From the NCBI RefSeq assembly GCF_017308975.1, contig NZ_JADWPD010000010.1, positions 62,001 through 126,000 on the forward strand: a stretch of DNA of 64,000 nt, given 5' to 3'. Positions within the stretch are counted from its first letter, which is position 1. Every line of letters starts with the position of its first letter. Below are positions 23,866 to 32,170 of the stretch, piece after piece. The notes beneath the pieces were generated by a model. The model was given only the letters and a program-made list of their open reading frames with translations. It searched no databases and was not told the DNA's origin. The stretch is from Amycolatopsis sp. MtRt-6 (lineage in GTDB: Bacteria > Actinomycetota > Actinomycetes > Mycobacteriales > Pseudonocardiaceae). The position numbers were made by a program, and so were the translations under genes.

Positions 23866-24022
23866 GATCGTTCTCCCTCCCCCCGTGTTCGTGCCGACTG
23901 CGAGCTGTCGGGGAGTGGTCTGTGCCACTTTTCCGGCGGCTCACGCAGACCGTACCCCCGCTTCACGCAGGTTGTTCCCACCCTTGAGCTTCATTTAAGG
24001 CAGATGCGCCGGATGGGTGACA

Positions 24023-24052
24023 CGCCCGTGTCCCACTGTCACAGAACGGGCG
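24023..24052 (-). terminator. Possible terminator of the CapA-family gene
   Basis: CGCCCGT (24023-24029) and ACGGGCG (24046-24052) form a 7-bp stem just after the stop of the minus-strand gene. No U-tract follows. The rest of the gap from 23866 shows nothing else I can name. Confidence 0.4.
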
Positions 24053-24059
24053 CAACCCG

Positions 24060-24977
24060 TTACGCGCCAACAGATACCGATGCGATTCCGTTCTGGACGG
24101 TCACCTTCGTCGACCGCAGGGCCGACACTTCCGCGACGTACCGCAGCACCTTGTCGGCTTCGTCCCCCGCGAGCGGCTCGCACTCGTTGTCCGCGTTGCG
24201 CCGCACCGGGATCAGCTCGAGCCGCGGCTCGTCGCCGAGCATGCACCCGGCGAGGAGCCCGTCCGGCCGGTCGGCGGCGAGGTTGCCGAGGCCGTAGAGG
24301 ATCGGCCGCCCGCGGTACACCTCGACGGCCTGGATGGTGCGCGACCCGTGCCCGGCGACCAGGTCGGCGCCGGCGTCGATCGCGGCGCGCCCGTAGGTGA
24401 CCTGGTACTCGGCGAGCTCCGCGCCCGGAAGACCCCAGTGCATCGAGACGACCACGTGGTCGTGGGCGCTTTTGGCCCGCTTGATGTCGGCGACCAGCCG
24501 GTCCAGGTGCTCGGGCACCGGCGTGGTGCGGACGAGCGGCGGGCGGCCCGGGATGTCGGCGACGTGGGGATCGGGCTGGTACGCCGTCGTCGCAAACGCT
24601 TGCGCGACCACCGGGAAGTCCGGTGGGGCGGCGTACGGGTGGCGAAGTGAGGTGTACGCGAGGAAGGCGACTTTCCCGCCGGAGCGTTCGACGACCGCCG
24701 GAGCGTGCGCGGCGTCGAGGTTCGCGCCGGCGCCGCAGTGCGCGATCCCGGCGTGGTCGAGGACCCCGAGGCTCGCCGACGGGAGGGGAACGTCGTTGGC
24801 GCACGAGACGACGTCGACGCCGGCCGACGTCAGCGCTTCGGCCATCGCCGCGTCGAGTGGTCCTTCGAGGTTGGCGAACCGGAGGTCCGCGCCCTTGAGC
24901 AGCGGCTCCAGCTGGGCGAAGGCCGTGGCCGCGCGACCCTGGATGTGGACATCTCCGCCGATAACGAGCGTGATCAC
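24060..24977 (-). CDS. CapA-family (poly-gamma-glutamate-type) metallophosphoesterase
   Basis: 305 residues, GTG start at 24977. Calcineurin-like motifs: LVIGGDVHIQ, FANLEGPL, VSMHWG (metal-binding His) and GHGSRTIQAVEVYRGRPIL, ending with YGLGN. CapA-family proteins in actinomycetes are often unlinked to capsule genes, as here. Cytoplasmic, with no signal peptide. Divergent from the secreted nuclease gene. Confidence 0.85.
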   Translation of the reverse strand: MITLVIGGDVHIQGRAATAFAQLEPLLKGADLRFANLEGPLDAAMAEALTSAGVDVVSCANDVPLPSASLGVLDHAGIAHCGAGANLDAAHAPAVVERSGGKVAFLAYTSLRHPYAAPPDFPVVAQAFATTAYQPDPHVADIPGRPPLVRTTPVPEHLDRLVADIKRAKSAHDHVVVSMHWGLPGAELAEYQVTYGRAAIDAGADLVAGHGSRTIQAVEVYRGRPILYGLGNLAADRPDGLLAGCMLGDEPRLELIPVRRNADNECEPLAGDEADKVLRYVAEVSALRSTKVTVQNGIASVSVGA

Positions 24978-25103
24978 GAAACCTGCTCTGCCGAGTGAGT
25001 GACGACGAAAGTAGTTGTTACGAATCGTTGCATCTTTGTCTTCCTCCTCCTCACTTGTTCGGGGGACTATGCCACGACTGTTCAAGCACAAAGGGGACTC
25101 AGG

Positions 25104-27569
25104 GTGACCAAGACCCACAGATCCAGGGCCGCCTTCACGGTGGCCGTCGCGTCGGGCCTGGTGCTCGGCGGCGTGGCCGCACCGGCCGCGCTCGCCGCAC
25201 CCAGCGCCGACGCGGTCATCGCCGAGGTCTACGGCGGCGGTGGCAACTCCGGCGCGACGCTCACCAGCGACTTCGTCGAGCTCGCCAACCGCGGGGCGGC
25301 CGCTGCGAGCCTGGCCGGCTTCAGCGTCCAGTACCTGCCCGGTTCGGCGAGCCCGTCGAGCGCCTGGCAGGTGACGCCGCTGGCCGGCAGCGTAGCGCCG
25401 GGCGGGCGCTACCTCGTGGCCGAGGCCAAGGGATCCGGCGGCACCGTGGCTCTGCCGACGCCGGACGCGACCGGCACGATCGCGCTGTCGGCCACCGCCG
25501 GCACGATCGCCCTCGTCTCCGGCACCACCGCGCTGACCTGCAAGACCGCGGCCGACTGCGCCGCGGACAGCCGGATCAAGGACCTTGTCGGCTTCGGCAC
25601 GGCGACCGTGCGCGAGGGCAACCCGACCGCGGCGCCGTCGAACACGACGTCCGTCGCGCGCGGCACGGCGCTCGCCGACACCGACGACAACGCCGCCGAC
25701 TTCGCCGCCGGCGAGCCCACCCCGACCAACGCCGCGGGCGAGTCGACCGGTGGGGACCCCGGCCCGGCGCCGACCCCGGCGAAGATCCACGACATCCAGG
25801 GCACCACGCGGATTTCGCCCTTCAAGGACAAGAAGGTCGGCGACGTCACCGGCGTCGTCACCGCGACCCGGACGTTCGGATCGCAGCGCGGGTTCTGGCT
25901 GACCGACCCGAACCCGGACACCGACCCGCGCACCAGTGAAGGTCTGTTCGTCTTCACCGGCTCCACCAGCCCGGCCGTCGCGGTCGGCGACGCGGTGACC
26001 GCGACCGGCACCGTCCGTGAGTTCTACCCGGACGCGCCGGCGACGTCGAACTTCCAGTCGCTGACCGAGCTGACCGGTGCACAGTGGACGGTCGGCTCGC
26101 ACGGGAACGCCCTGCCCGCGCCGACTGTGCTGAACCCGGACACCGTGCCGACGACGTACGCGCCGTCGCCTGGCGGGAACATCGAGCCGCTCGCTCTGGA
26201 GCCGTCGAAGTACGCGCTGGACTTCTGGGAGGCGCACGAGAGCGAGATCGTTTCGGTCACCGACGCGCGGGTCGTGGGCCCGACGAACTCGCACGACGAG
26301 CTGTACGTGACGACCAAGCCGGACCAGCACCGCTCGGTCCGCGGCGGCACCGTCTACCTCGGCTACGACCAGGTGAACAGCGGTGTCCTCAAGGTGCAGT
26401 CGGTGATCCCGTTCGCCCAGCGGCCGTTCCCGAAGCTCAACGTCGGTGACGTGCTGACCGGTACCACGTCGGGCCCGGTCGAGTACGACGACTTCGGCGG
26501 CTACACGCTGTTCGCCAGCGTGCTCGGGACCGAAAAGGACAACGGGCTGCGGCAGGAGACCACGCGCAAGCAGCGGACGGGCGAGCTCGCCGTCGCGACG
26601 TACAACGTCGAGAACCTGTCTCCTGTGGACACCCAGGCGAAGTTTGACCGGCTGGCCGACGCGATCGTGACCCACCTCGCGACGCCGGACATCGTGAACC
26701 TGGAAGAGATCCAGGACAACAACGGCAAGGTGGACGACAGCGTCGTCGCCGCGGATCAGACGCTGCAGCGGTTCACCGACGCTATCGTCGCGAAGGGCGG
26801 CCCGCGCTACGAGTGGCGTGAGATCGACCCGGTCGACGACGCCGACGGCGGCCAGCCGGGTGGCAACATCCGGGTGGCGTTCCTCTTCAACCCGGCTCGC
26901 GTGTCCTTTGTGGACCGTCCGGGTGGGACGCCGACTGCCGCGGTGGGCGTCGTCCGCGAACACGGCAAGGCGCACCTGACGATGTCGCCGGGCCGCGTCG
27001 ACCCCGCGAACGAGGCGTGGACGGCCAGCCGGAAGCCCCTGGCGGGCGAGTTCGTCTTCAAGGGCCGCACGGTGTTCGTCATCGCCAACCACTTCAACTC
27101 CAAGGGCGGCGACCAGCCGACGCACGGCCGGTACCAGCCGCCGGTGCGCAGTTCCGAGGAGCAGCGGGCGAAGCAGGCGACGGTGCTGCGCGGCTTCGTC
27201 GACGCGTTGCTGGCGGCCGATCGCAACGCGAACATCGTGGTGGCGGGCGACCTGAACGACTACCCGTTCTCGCCGGCGGTCCGGACGCTCACCGCGGGTG
27301 GCGCCCTGAACGACCTGATCGCGTCGGTGCCCGAAGCCGAGCGGTACAGCTACGTGTTCGAGGGCCAATCCCAGGTGCTCGACCACATCCTGGCGTCGCG
27401 GGCGCTGCGCGGGGTGGACTACGACGTCGTCCACATCAACGCGGAGTTCGCCGACCAGGCCAGCGACCACGACCCGCAGGTGATCCGGTTCCGGCCGGGC
27501 GCGGGCAACCCGGTGCTGGACGGGCTCAACGACCTGCTCGACTGGCTGGACCAGGTCTTCGGCAAGTAG
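25104..27569 (+). CDS. Secreted ExeM/NucH-type extracellular nuclease
   Basis: 821 residues; start at GTG 25104 behind AAGGGG (an upstream ATG at 24999 would bury the signal peptide). Signal peptide to about residue 29 (VASGLVLGGVAAPAALAAP), lamin-tail domain at about 32-150 (IAEVYGGGGNSGATL), an OB-like nuclease-associated region at 230-470, and an endonuclease/exonuclease/phosphatase domain from 490: LAVATYNVENLSP, NLEEIQD (about 531), NHFNSKGGD (about 661), VVAGDLNDYPF (about 714), SDHDPQVI (about 786). It would degrade extracellular DNA for nutrition or biofilm turnover. A strong terminator follows. Confidence 0.92.
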   Translation: MTKTHRSRAAFTVAVASGLVLGGVAAPAALAAPSADAVIAEVYGGGGNSGATLTSDFVELANRGAAAASLAGFSVQYLPGSASPSSAWQVTPLAGSVAPGGRYLVAEAKGSGGTVALPTPDATGTIALSATAGTIALVSGTTALTCKTAADCAADSRIKDLVGFGTATVREGNPTAAPSNTTSVARGTALADTDDNAADFAAGEPTPTNAAGESTGGDPGPAPTPAKIHDIQGTTRISPFKDKKVGDVTGVVTATRTFGSQRGFWLTDPNPDTDPRTSEGLFVFTGSTSPAVAVGDAVTATGTVREFYPDAPATSNFQSLTELTGAQWTVGSHGNALPAPTVLNPDTVPTTYAPSPGGNIEPLALEPSKYALDFWEAHESEIVSVTDARVVGPTNSHDELYVTTKPDQHRSVRGGTVYLGYDQVNSGVLKVQSVIPFAQRPFPKLNVGDVLTGTTSGPVEYDDFGGYTLFASVLGTEKDNGLRQETTRKQRTGELAVATYNVENLSPVDTQAKFDRLADAIVTHLATPDIVNLEEIQDNNGKVDDSVVAADQTLQRFTDAIVAKGGPRYEWREIDPVDDADGGQPGGNIRVAFLFNPARVSFVDRPGGTPTAAVGVVREHGKAHLTMSPGRVDPANEAWTASRKPLAGEFVFKGRTVFVIANHFNSKGGDQPTHGRYQPPVRSSEEQRAKQATVLRGFVDALLAADRNANIVVAGDLNDYPFSPAVRTLTAGGALNDLIASVPEAERYSYVFEGQSQVLDHILASRALRGVDYDVVHINAEFADQASDHDPQVIRFRPGAGNPVLDGLNDLLDWLDQVFGK

Positions 27570-27581
27570 TTCTCGTCTCGG

Positions 27582-27613
27582 CAAGGCCACTCCCGGGCTC
27601 GGGAGTGGCCTTG
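27582..27613 (+). terminator. Intrinsic terminator of the nuclease gene
   Basis: Perfect 14-bp stem, CAAGGCCACTCCCG (27582-27595) and CGGGAGTGGCCTTG (27600-27613), with a GGCT loop, followed by a T-rich stretch. Confidence 0.9.
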
Positions 27614-27700
27614 TTCGCGTTTGACCCTTTTGAGTGACGAGGAAACCGCGGAGCGTTGACGGCCGTCATACGGTGGACGGGACCACAAGGGGAGGGTGGC

Positions 27701-28228
27701 GTGGACGGGTACGCGGTGAAGGTCGACGAGCTGGGCAAGCTCATCGGCGAACTGGACACGGCGGCGAGCCGCATGGCCGACGCCAACAAGAAGCTCGGCG
27801 GCGGTGGGGCGTTCGGGTCCCTGGGGACGGCTGAGCTGGGCAAGGCCGGGGTCGAGTTCGAGGAGGCCTGGGGCTTCGGCATCAAGCGGCTGGGCGAAGC
27901 GGCTTCGGGAGTGACGGAGCGGCTGAAGGTGGCGAAGCAGAAGTACGAGCAGATCGAGGCCGAATTCGGCGGTGAGCTGGGGAAGTTCGGCTCGGCGGTG
28001 CTGGGAGACGGTCCTGCGGGCGGGGAGCCCACGGGTGGGGTTAAGGGGGACCATCCGCGGGTCGGGCAGCCGGCTGGCGGGCCGGTGGGCGGTGGGTACA
28101 CCGGCGGAGTGCGGGGGATCGACGGCTTGGCTTCGAAGGCCGAACCGGGCGCTGACCTGGGTAACGGCCCGGTCGGTGGCGGTGCTACCGGCGGCATCAC
28201 CGACATCCTGAACGGCCTCGACCGATGA
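27701..28228 (+). CDS. WXG100-like helical protein with Gly/Pro-rich tail
   Basis: 175 residues; GTG at 27701 is chosen for the strong GGGGAGGG ribosome site. Residues 1-95 are two helices (VKVDELGKLIGELDTAASRM, then KRLGEAASGVTERLKVAKQK), the WXG100/ESX-substrate architecture but without a clear WXG turn. Residues 100-175 are repeats of VGGG/GGxTGG. It is the first gene of a seven-frame operon with 1-4-bp overlaps and is coupled by ATGA to the next, larger secretion-type protein. Confidence 0.65.
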   Translation: MDGYAVKVDELGKLIGELDTAASRMADANKKLGGGGAFGSLGTAELGKAGVEFEEAWGFGIKRLGEAASGVTERLKVAKQKYEQIEAEFGGELGKFGSAVLGDGPAGGEPTGGVKGDHPRVGQPAGGPVGGGYTGGVRGIDGLASKAEPGADLGNGPVGGGATGGITDILNGLDR

Positions 28229-29418
28229 GCGCCCGCGACTTCCCGGCCCTGGGTTTCGACCCGGCGCCCGGCGACCTCGACGGCATCACCGCATTGGCCG
28301 GCAAGTACCGCACGGTGAGCAAGGACCTCACCGACGCCGACGACTCCCTCCGGCGGATCGTCCGGAAGCAGGGCATCTGGCAGGGCGAGGCGAGCGAGGC
28401 GTTCGCGCGCCGCCTCGGTCCGCTGCCGCAGTACCTCGAGGGCGCGGCCAGGTCGATGGGTGAGGCGGCCGACGCGCTCGAAGGCTGGGCTCAGACCCTC
28501 GGTGACCTGCAGAAACGCGCCGCGGACCTGGAGGCCCGAGCGGAGGCGGCGGCTCAGGCCGCGGAGCAGGCCCGAGCGAATCCGGACCTGGCGCTGGCGA
28601 ACCGGACCTTCCCGGACCAGCAGTCCCTGCAGATCGCTCAGCGCCTCCTGGACAACGCCGGTCAGCAGCTCCAGGCCGCGATCGACGGCTGTCAGAACGT
28701 CCAGGACGCGGCCAAGCAGCTCCAGCAGGAGCACGCGGACGCGGCGGCCCGGGTCGCGGAGGCGCTGCGGAAGGCGAAGGAGCTCGCCCCCGATGAGCCG
28801 GACGTCCTCGACAAGCTGTCCGGAGCGGTCACCGGGGCCATCGGCGACCTGGCGGACACGCTCGTCGACGGCGCCGAGCAGGCCTGGAACTTCGTCCAGG
28901 ACCACGCGGAGCTGATCTCGAAGCTGTCCGACGTGACTGGGGACATCGGGAACGCCCTCGGTCTCCTCGGCGAGTTCCTCCCGCCGCCGGCCGGTGAGGT
29001 GGTGGGGGCCGTCGCGACCGGGCTGGGAGTCACGGCCTTGGAAGGGCATGTCCTGGCAAAGGCCGCCGGTGCCGATGTCGCTCCGGAAACACTGTTCTTC
29101 GACATCGTGGGTACCGGGACCACGCTGGTCGGTAGTTTTCTTCCACAGGGCGGCGGGGCCGTGGCCAAGGCCATCGGGCTCGGAGCGGTCGGTGCCCAGT
29201 TCCAGACCGATGCCGCCACCGAGGTGGGTGGGTTGAACTTCGAGGGCCCCATCGACGACTTCAAGAACTACTGGATGCCTAAGGACATGACTCAGGTCGC
29301 GGCCGCCGCGCTCTCACCCGCCGGGGTGGCGTACTGGAACGCGGTCGACGCCGGCAACCAGGCCGACAACACGCCGGAGCGGCGTCGTGAGCGGGCGGAA
29401 GACGAGGTGTGGAACTGA
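28225..29418 (+). CDS. LXG/T7SS-signal-domain protein (putative secreted or scaffold protein)
   Basis: 397 residues. The N-terminal 230 residues form the helical domain found at the front of actinomycete polymorphic toxins: GIWQGEASEAFARRL (WxG turn near residue 53) and a long coiled coil (RAADLEARAEAAAQAAEQAR). A hydrophobic middle (about 250-330) is rich in Gly and Val. The C-terminal 70 residues (ending RRRERAEDEVWN) match no toxin I know. It may be an unusual effector, or a structural T7SS-linked protein. No immunity gene is recognisable next to it. Confidence 0.65.
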   Translation: MSARDFPALGFDPAPGDLDGITALAGKYRTVSKDLTDADDSLRRIVRKQGIWQGEASEAFARRLGPLPQYLEGAARSMGEAADALEGWAQTLGDLQKRAADLEARAEAAAQAAEQARANPDLALANRTFPDQQSLQIAQRLLDNAGQQLQAAIDGCQNVQDAAKQLQQEHADAAARVAEALRKAKELAPDEPDVLDKLSGAVTGAIGDLADTLVDGAEQAWNFVQDHAELISKLSDVTGDIGNALGLLGEFLPPPAGEVVGAVATGLGVTALEGHVLAKAAGADVAPETLFFDIVGTGTTLVGSFLPQGGGAVAKAIGLGAVGAQFQTDAATEVGGLNFEGPIDDFKNYWMPKDMTQVAAAALSPAGVAYWNAVDAGNQADNTPERRRERAEDEVWN

Positions 29419-29993
29419 TGCCTCTGCAGATCGACCTGCCACCGGGCTTCGCCGGGATGCCGGTGGGCACCGACGACAAGATGAACCGCGGCCATGCCTG
29501 GACCATTGCCGAGAACGCGGCCGCCGGGGCCGGGACGTCCGTCGAGGAGTTCGGCAGCTACCTCATGGCCCTCGTGCCGGCCATGCAGGCCAACGGCATC
29601 CGGGTCTTCGGCAAGTTCGCCGTCGGGCCTCGAAAAGGTGATGTCGCGACCCTGACGCTCGGCGTGGCGCAGTGGCCGGACACCGCACCCGGCAACCGGG
29701 ACGCCCTGGTGGCAGCGCTGGCCGAGGAATACCGCGGTCGCCACAAACGCGCGGTCGTGCAGCCGGTCCGGCTGCCGATCGGGCCGGCGATCGTCGCGAT
29801 CAGCGGGGGCGAGTTCCACCTGCCCGAACAGGACGTGCGCACCCAGATCAAGGCGGAGTACCAGATCCCGCTCCCGGACGGGCGGTCCGTGGCGATCCTT
29901 TCGGTGGTGGCGGAGTCCGAGGACGCCTGGCCGGCGGTCGCCGAAGCGACGGCCAGGGTGGCGTGGAGCCTGCGCAGCGAGGAAACGCCGTGA
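29418..29993 (+). CDS. Conserved-looking operon protein, unknown function
   Basis: 191 residues; the ATG at 29418 overlaps the preceding TGA by one base. Mixed alpha/beta: DLPPGFAGMPVGTDDKMNRG, GIRVFGKFAVGPRKGDVATL, then RSVAILSVVAESEDAWPAVA. No signal peptide or membrane helix. It lies between the LXG-like gene and the small membrane proteins, so it may be a chaperone or immunity-like partner; that is inference from order only. Confidence 0.6.
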   Translation: MPLQIDLPPGFAGMPVGTDDKMNRGHAWTIAENAAAGAGTSVEEFGSYLMALVPAMQANGIRVFGKFAVGPRKGDVATLTLGVAQWPDTAPGNRDALVAALAEEYRGRHKRAVVQPVRLPIGPAIVAISGGEFHLPEQDVRTQIKAEYQIPLPDGRSVAILSVVAESEDAWPAVAEATARVAWSLRSEETP

Positions 29994-30307
29994 TCAGCGC
30001 GGCGGCAGCCGATTCGACCGAGCGGGTGATGTTCCTCGTTCTGATGGGCGTGGTGATCGTCGCCGGTCTGACGGTGACGATCGTCCGCGCACTGCGTTCG
30101 ACGAAGTCGAGCGAGGAGCAAATGGCACGCTTGGCCGCGCAATTGGACGGCCGGAGCCAGGTGTGCATCCGGAAGATGGAAATCGGGTTGTCGCGAGAGG
30201 ACCTGCTCCGGGTTGCGTACAGCCGTGGTTACTCGCTGATCGACCACCAGGTCATGAAGTACTACGAGTTCGTCTACACCCCGCACCAGCCGGGGAGGTA
30301 CGCGTGA
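29990..30307 (+). CDS. Small membrane protein with one QLDGR-type domain (copy A)
   Basis: 105 residues, GTG start overlapping the previous stop by four bases. One membrane helix (VMFLVLMGVVIVAGLTVTIV, about 13-32), then AAQLDGRSQVCIRKMEIGL and SRGYSLIDHQVMKYYEFVY. The soluble part has the same layout as three other intact copies in this operon, so it is a small repeated domain of unknown function, likely on the cytoplasmic side. Confidence 0.65.
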   Translation: MISAAAADSTERVMFLVLMGVVIVAGLTVTIVRALRSTKSSEEQMARLAAQLDGRSQVCIRKMEIGLSREDLLRVAYSRGYSLIDHQVMKYYEFVYTPHQPGRYA

Positions 30308-30813
30308 GCGATCTGATCGTCGCCGGCTCCAAGTTCACCGGAAGCGACGCGGAGTACTTCGGGACGCTCGCGGTTCTCGTTGCCATCGTCCTTACCGCCA
30401 TCGGTGTGTTCCTCTTCGTCAAGAACAGGCTGGAGAAGACTCGGCGCGCCCGCATCCAGTGGCTCGTCCAGCAGCTCGACGGCCGTCCGCTCGTCTACGT
30501 TCCCTACGCCGACTGCCGGCTGACCGTGCCGGACGTGCTCAGCTCGGCCCAGGCCCGCGGCTACGCCATGACTCCGAACGGGCAGGCGCTGCGATACGAG
30601 TTCACGCTCGGCGCACCGCAGACGGCGTTCGCGGGCAGTCCGCTCCTGCGGGAGGTCGCGGTGCAGCTGGACGGCCGGCCCAGCTATCGAATGCGCGTCT
30701 TCTCCACATCGCTGACCCTCCCCGAGCTGATGGTCCTCGCGCACAGCCAGGGGTACACCGTTCAACAGAACCAGAAGTTCTACGAGTTCGTGCGGCACCA
30801 GGGGAGGCCATGA
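30304..30813 (+). CDS. Small membrane protein with two QLDGR-type domains (gene B)
   Basis: 169 residues, GTG start, GTGA overlap. One membrane helix (about 19-40) followed by two tandem copies of the domain: QLDGRPLVYVPYADCRL to ARGYAMTPNG, and QLDGRPSYRMRVFSTSL to SQGYTVQQNQKFYEFV. The protein is essentially an A-type protein with its soluble domain doubled. Its 3' end overlaps the YbaB-like gene by four bases. Confidence 0.65.
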   Translation: MSDLIVAGSKFTGSDAEYFGTLAVLVAIVLTAIGVFLFVKNRLEKTRRARIQWLVQQLDGRPLVYVPYADCRLTVPDVLSSAQARGYAMTPNGQALRYEFTLGAPQTAFAGSPLLREVAVQLDGRPSYRMRVFSTSLTLPELMVLAHSQGYTVQQNQKFYEFVRHQGRP

Positions 30814-31223
30814 ACAACGACCAGCTGATCGAGGAAATGCGCTGGCAGCTCAAGCAGATCGAAGACCGCAAGGCCGAAAACCAGCGTCTCCTGGCGGGGA
30901 TCGCCGGGAGTAACCACGCGACCGTCGTCTCGCCTGACCGGTCCGTCACCGTGCTGGCCGGGCCAGGTGGGGTGGTCAGCGAAGTCCGGCTCGCCCCCGA
31001 AGCCATGCGGTTCGACGCCGTCACGCTCAGCCGGACGATCACCGCGGCCATCCGGGAGGCCGTTGCCGCCGGGGGACGGCTGGGCGCGCCGCCTGCCGGG
31101 GCGCCACAGCCGGCCGTGCCGGCTCGGCAAGAGCCGCAACCCCAGCACGTGCCCGCACCGCAGCAGCGCCGGCCGGCCCCGGTGGACGACGACGATCCCT
31201 ACGACACGGTGTTCGATGTCTAG
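30810..31223 (+). CDS. YbaB/EbfC-like small protein
   Basis: 137 residues. An N-terminal helix (DQLIEEMRWQLKQIEDRK) leads into SVTVLAGPGGVVSEVRLAPE and FDAVTLSRTITAAIREAV, the YbaB nucleoid-protein fold; the rest is a Pro/Gln-rich tail ending DDDDPYDTVFDV. YbaB-like proteins with such tails are regular members of WXG100/T7SS-linked loci in actinomycetes, where their role is not settled. Confidence 0.7.
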   Translation: MNNDQLIEEMRWQLKQIEDRKAENQRLLAGIAGSNHATVVSPDRSVTVLAGPGGVVSEVRLAPEAMRFDAVTLSRTITAAIREAVAAGGRLGAPPAGAPQPAVPARQEPQPQHVPAPQQRRPAPVDDDDPYDTVFDV

Positions 31224-31572
31224 TCCGGTGACGGTGCTGGCCGCACAGTCGGACGACACAGTCAAGCTGCTGTTCTTGCTGCTCTTCACCGTCGTGCTCG
31301 GCGGCCTCCTGGCCGCCCACGTGACGGTGCTGATCATCCGGATGAACCGGGCCTCCCAGCCGCGCGAACAACAGATGGCGCGACTGGCCGCGCAGCTGGA
31401 CGGCCGGACCAAGGTGACCATCCGGATGGTCGAGTTCGGCATCGGCAAACCCGATTTGCTCTGGGTGGCGCGAAGCAGGGGCTACGCACTGATCGAGCAC
31501 CAGTTCGGGAAGTACTACGAGTTCGTCTACGCACCGCACCAGGCGGGAAGAGCGGGGCCATGGGCGATCTGA
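31216..31572 (+). CDS. Small membrane protein with one QLDGR-type domain (copy A', duplicate)
   Basis: 118 residues. It repeats the layout of the protein at 29990: one membrane helix (LLFLLLFTVVLGGLLAAHVT), then QMARLAAQLDGRTKVTIRMV and SRGYALIEHQFGKYYEFVY. The segment EEQMARLAAQLDGR/REQQMARLAAQLDGR is shared with copy A almost word for word, so this is a recent paralogue. It overlaps both neighbours. Confidence 0.65.
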   Translation: MSSPVTVLAAQSDDTVKLLFLLLFTVVLGGLLAAHVTVLIIRMNRASQPREQQMARLAAQLDGRTKVTIRMVEFGIGKPDLLWVARSRGYALIEHQFGKYYEFVYAPHQAGRAGPWAI

Positions 31573-31772
31573 ACCTCGCCGGCAGCCAGTTCCGCGGGAG
31601 CACCAGCGAGCTGCTCCTGATCGTCGGGGGCTTCGCCACGGCGGTCGTGGTGGGCGTTGTCCTCTTCCTCATCCTGAATGGTCGTCGCCCACAGCCGGGG
31701 CTACACCGTCCAGAAGAACGATCGCGTCTACGCATTCATGCGGCACCAGGGGAGGCCATGAGAAACCGCTAA
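31560..31772 (+). pseudogene. Truncated and frameshifted copy of the two-domain gene B (B')
   Basis: Residues 1-40 (GDLNLAGSQFRGSTSELLLI and the membrane helix) match gene B. Then about 100 codons are missing and the remaining 3' end is out of frame. In the other frame, bases 31678-31761 read AHSRGYTVQKNDRVYAF and MRHQGRP, matching the end of gene B up to the stop. Even the start of the following YbaB-like gene is copied (GGGGAGGCCATGA) and stops after MRNR at 31772. This marks the right end of a decayed tandem duplication. Confidence 0.8.
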
Positions 31773-32170
31773 GCAGGCGGCTCCCCGCGCTGCTTCGCGG
31801 CCGCCCGCTTGGCCCGCCATCCCAGCGCCAGCACCGCCTGCACCAGCTCCTGGTAACTCGGCTTGACCTCCTCGAGGTACCGCTCCAGGTACGCCGCCCG
31901 GGCCGTCGGGACCGGGCGCGGGTCGTCGCCCGGGTCGAGCCACGGCAGGCCCTGGATGTTGTGCAGCGCCATCTTCCACCAGCGCGTTGCTCGCTCGGCC
32001 GCCCTGGCCTCGCGCTCCGTTGCCGCCTCGATTGCCGCCTGGGCTTCCTCGATCTCCGCGTCCAGGGCCTCCGCGCGGGCCAGCTCCCACGCGCGCAGGT
32101 TCTCCGCCGAGCCGCGGGAAAGGGCGATGATTTCCTTGTACCGCATGGCCGCGGTGGCGTCGTCGGTCAT
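31769..32170 (-). CDS. Coiled-coil protein encoded after the FtsK/EccC-like ATPase
   Basis: 133 residues. A long charged helix (ARAEALDAEIEEAQAAIEAA, then EREARAAERATRWWKMAL) precedes a C-terminal part with SYQELVQAVLALGWRAKRA. The ATG overlaps the ATPase stop by four bases, so it is coupled to it. The length and helical nature suggest an adaptor or substrate-recognition subunit. It converges on the decayed end of the left T7SS-like operon. Confidence 0.65.
   Translation of the reverse strand: MTDDATAAMRYKEIIALSRGSAENLRAWELARAEALDAEIEEAQAAIEAATEREARAAERATRWWKMALHNIQGLPWLDPGDDPRPVPTARAAYLERYLEEVKPSYQELVQAVLALGWRAKRAAAKQRGEPPA

Noticed and set aside
24978..27590. Upstream extension of the CapA-family gene to over 1100 residues
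   Set aside because: The extension lies antisense to the secreted nuclease; the calcineurin-like domain starts right at GTG 24977.
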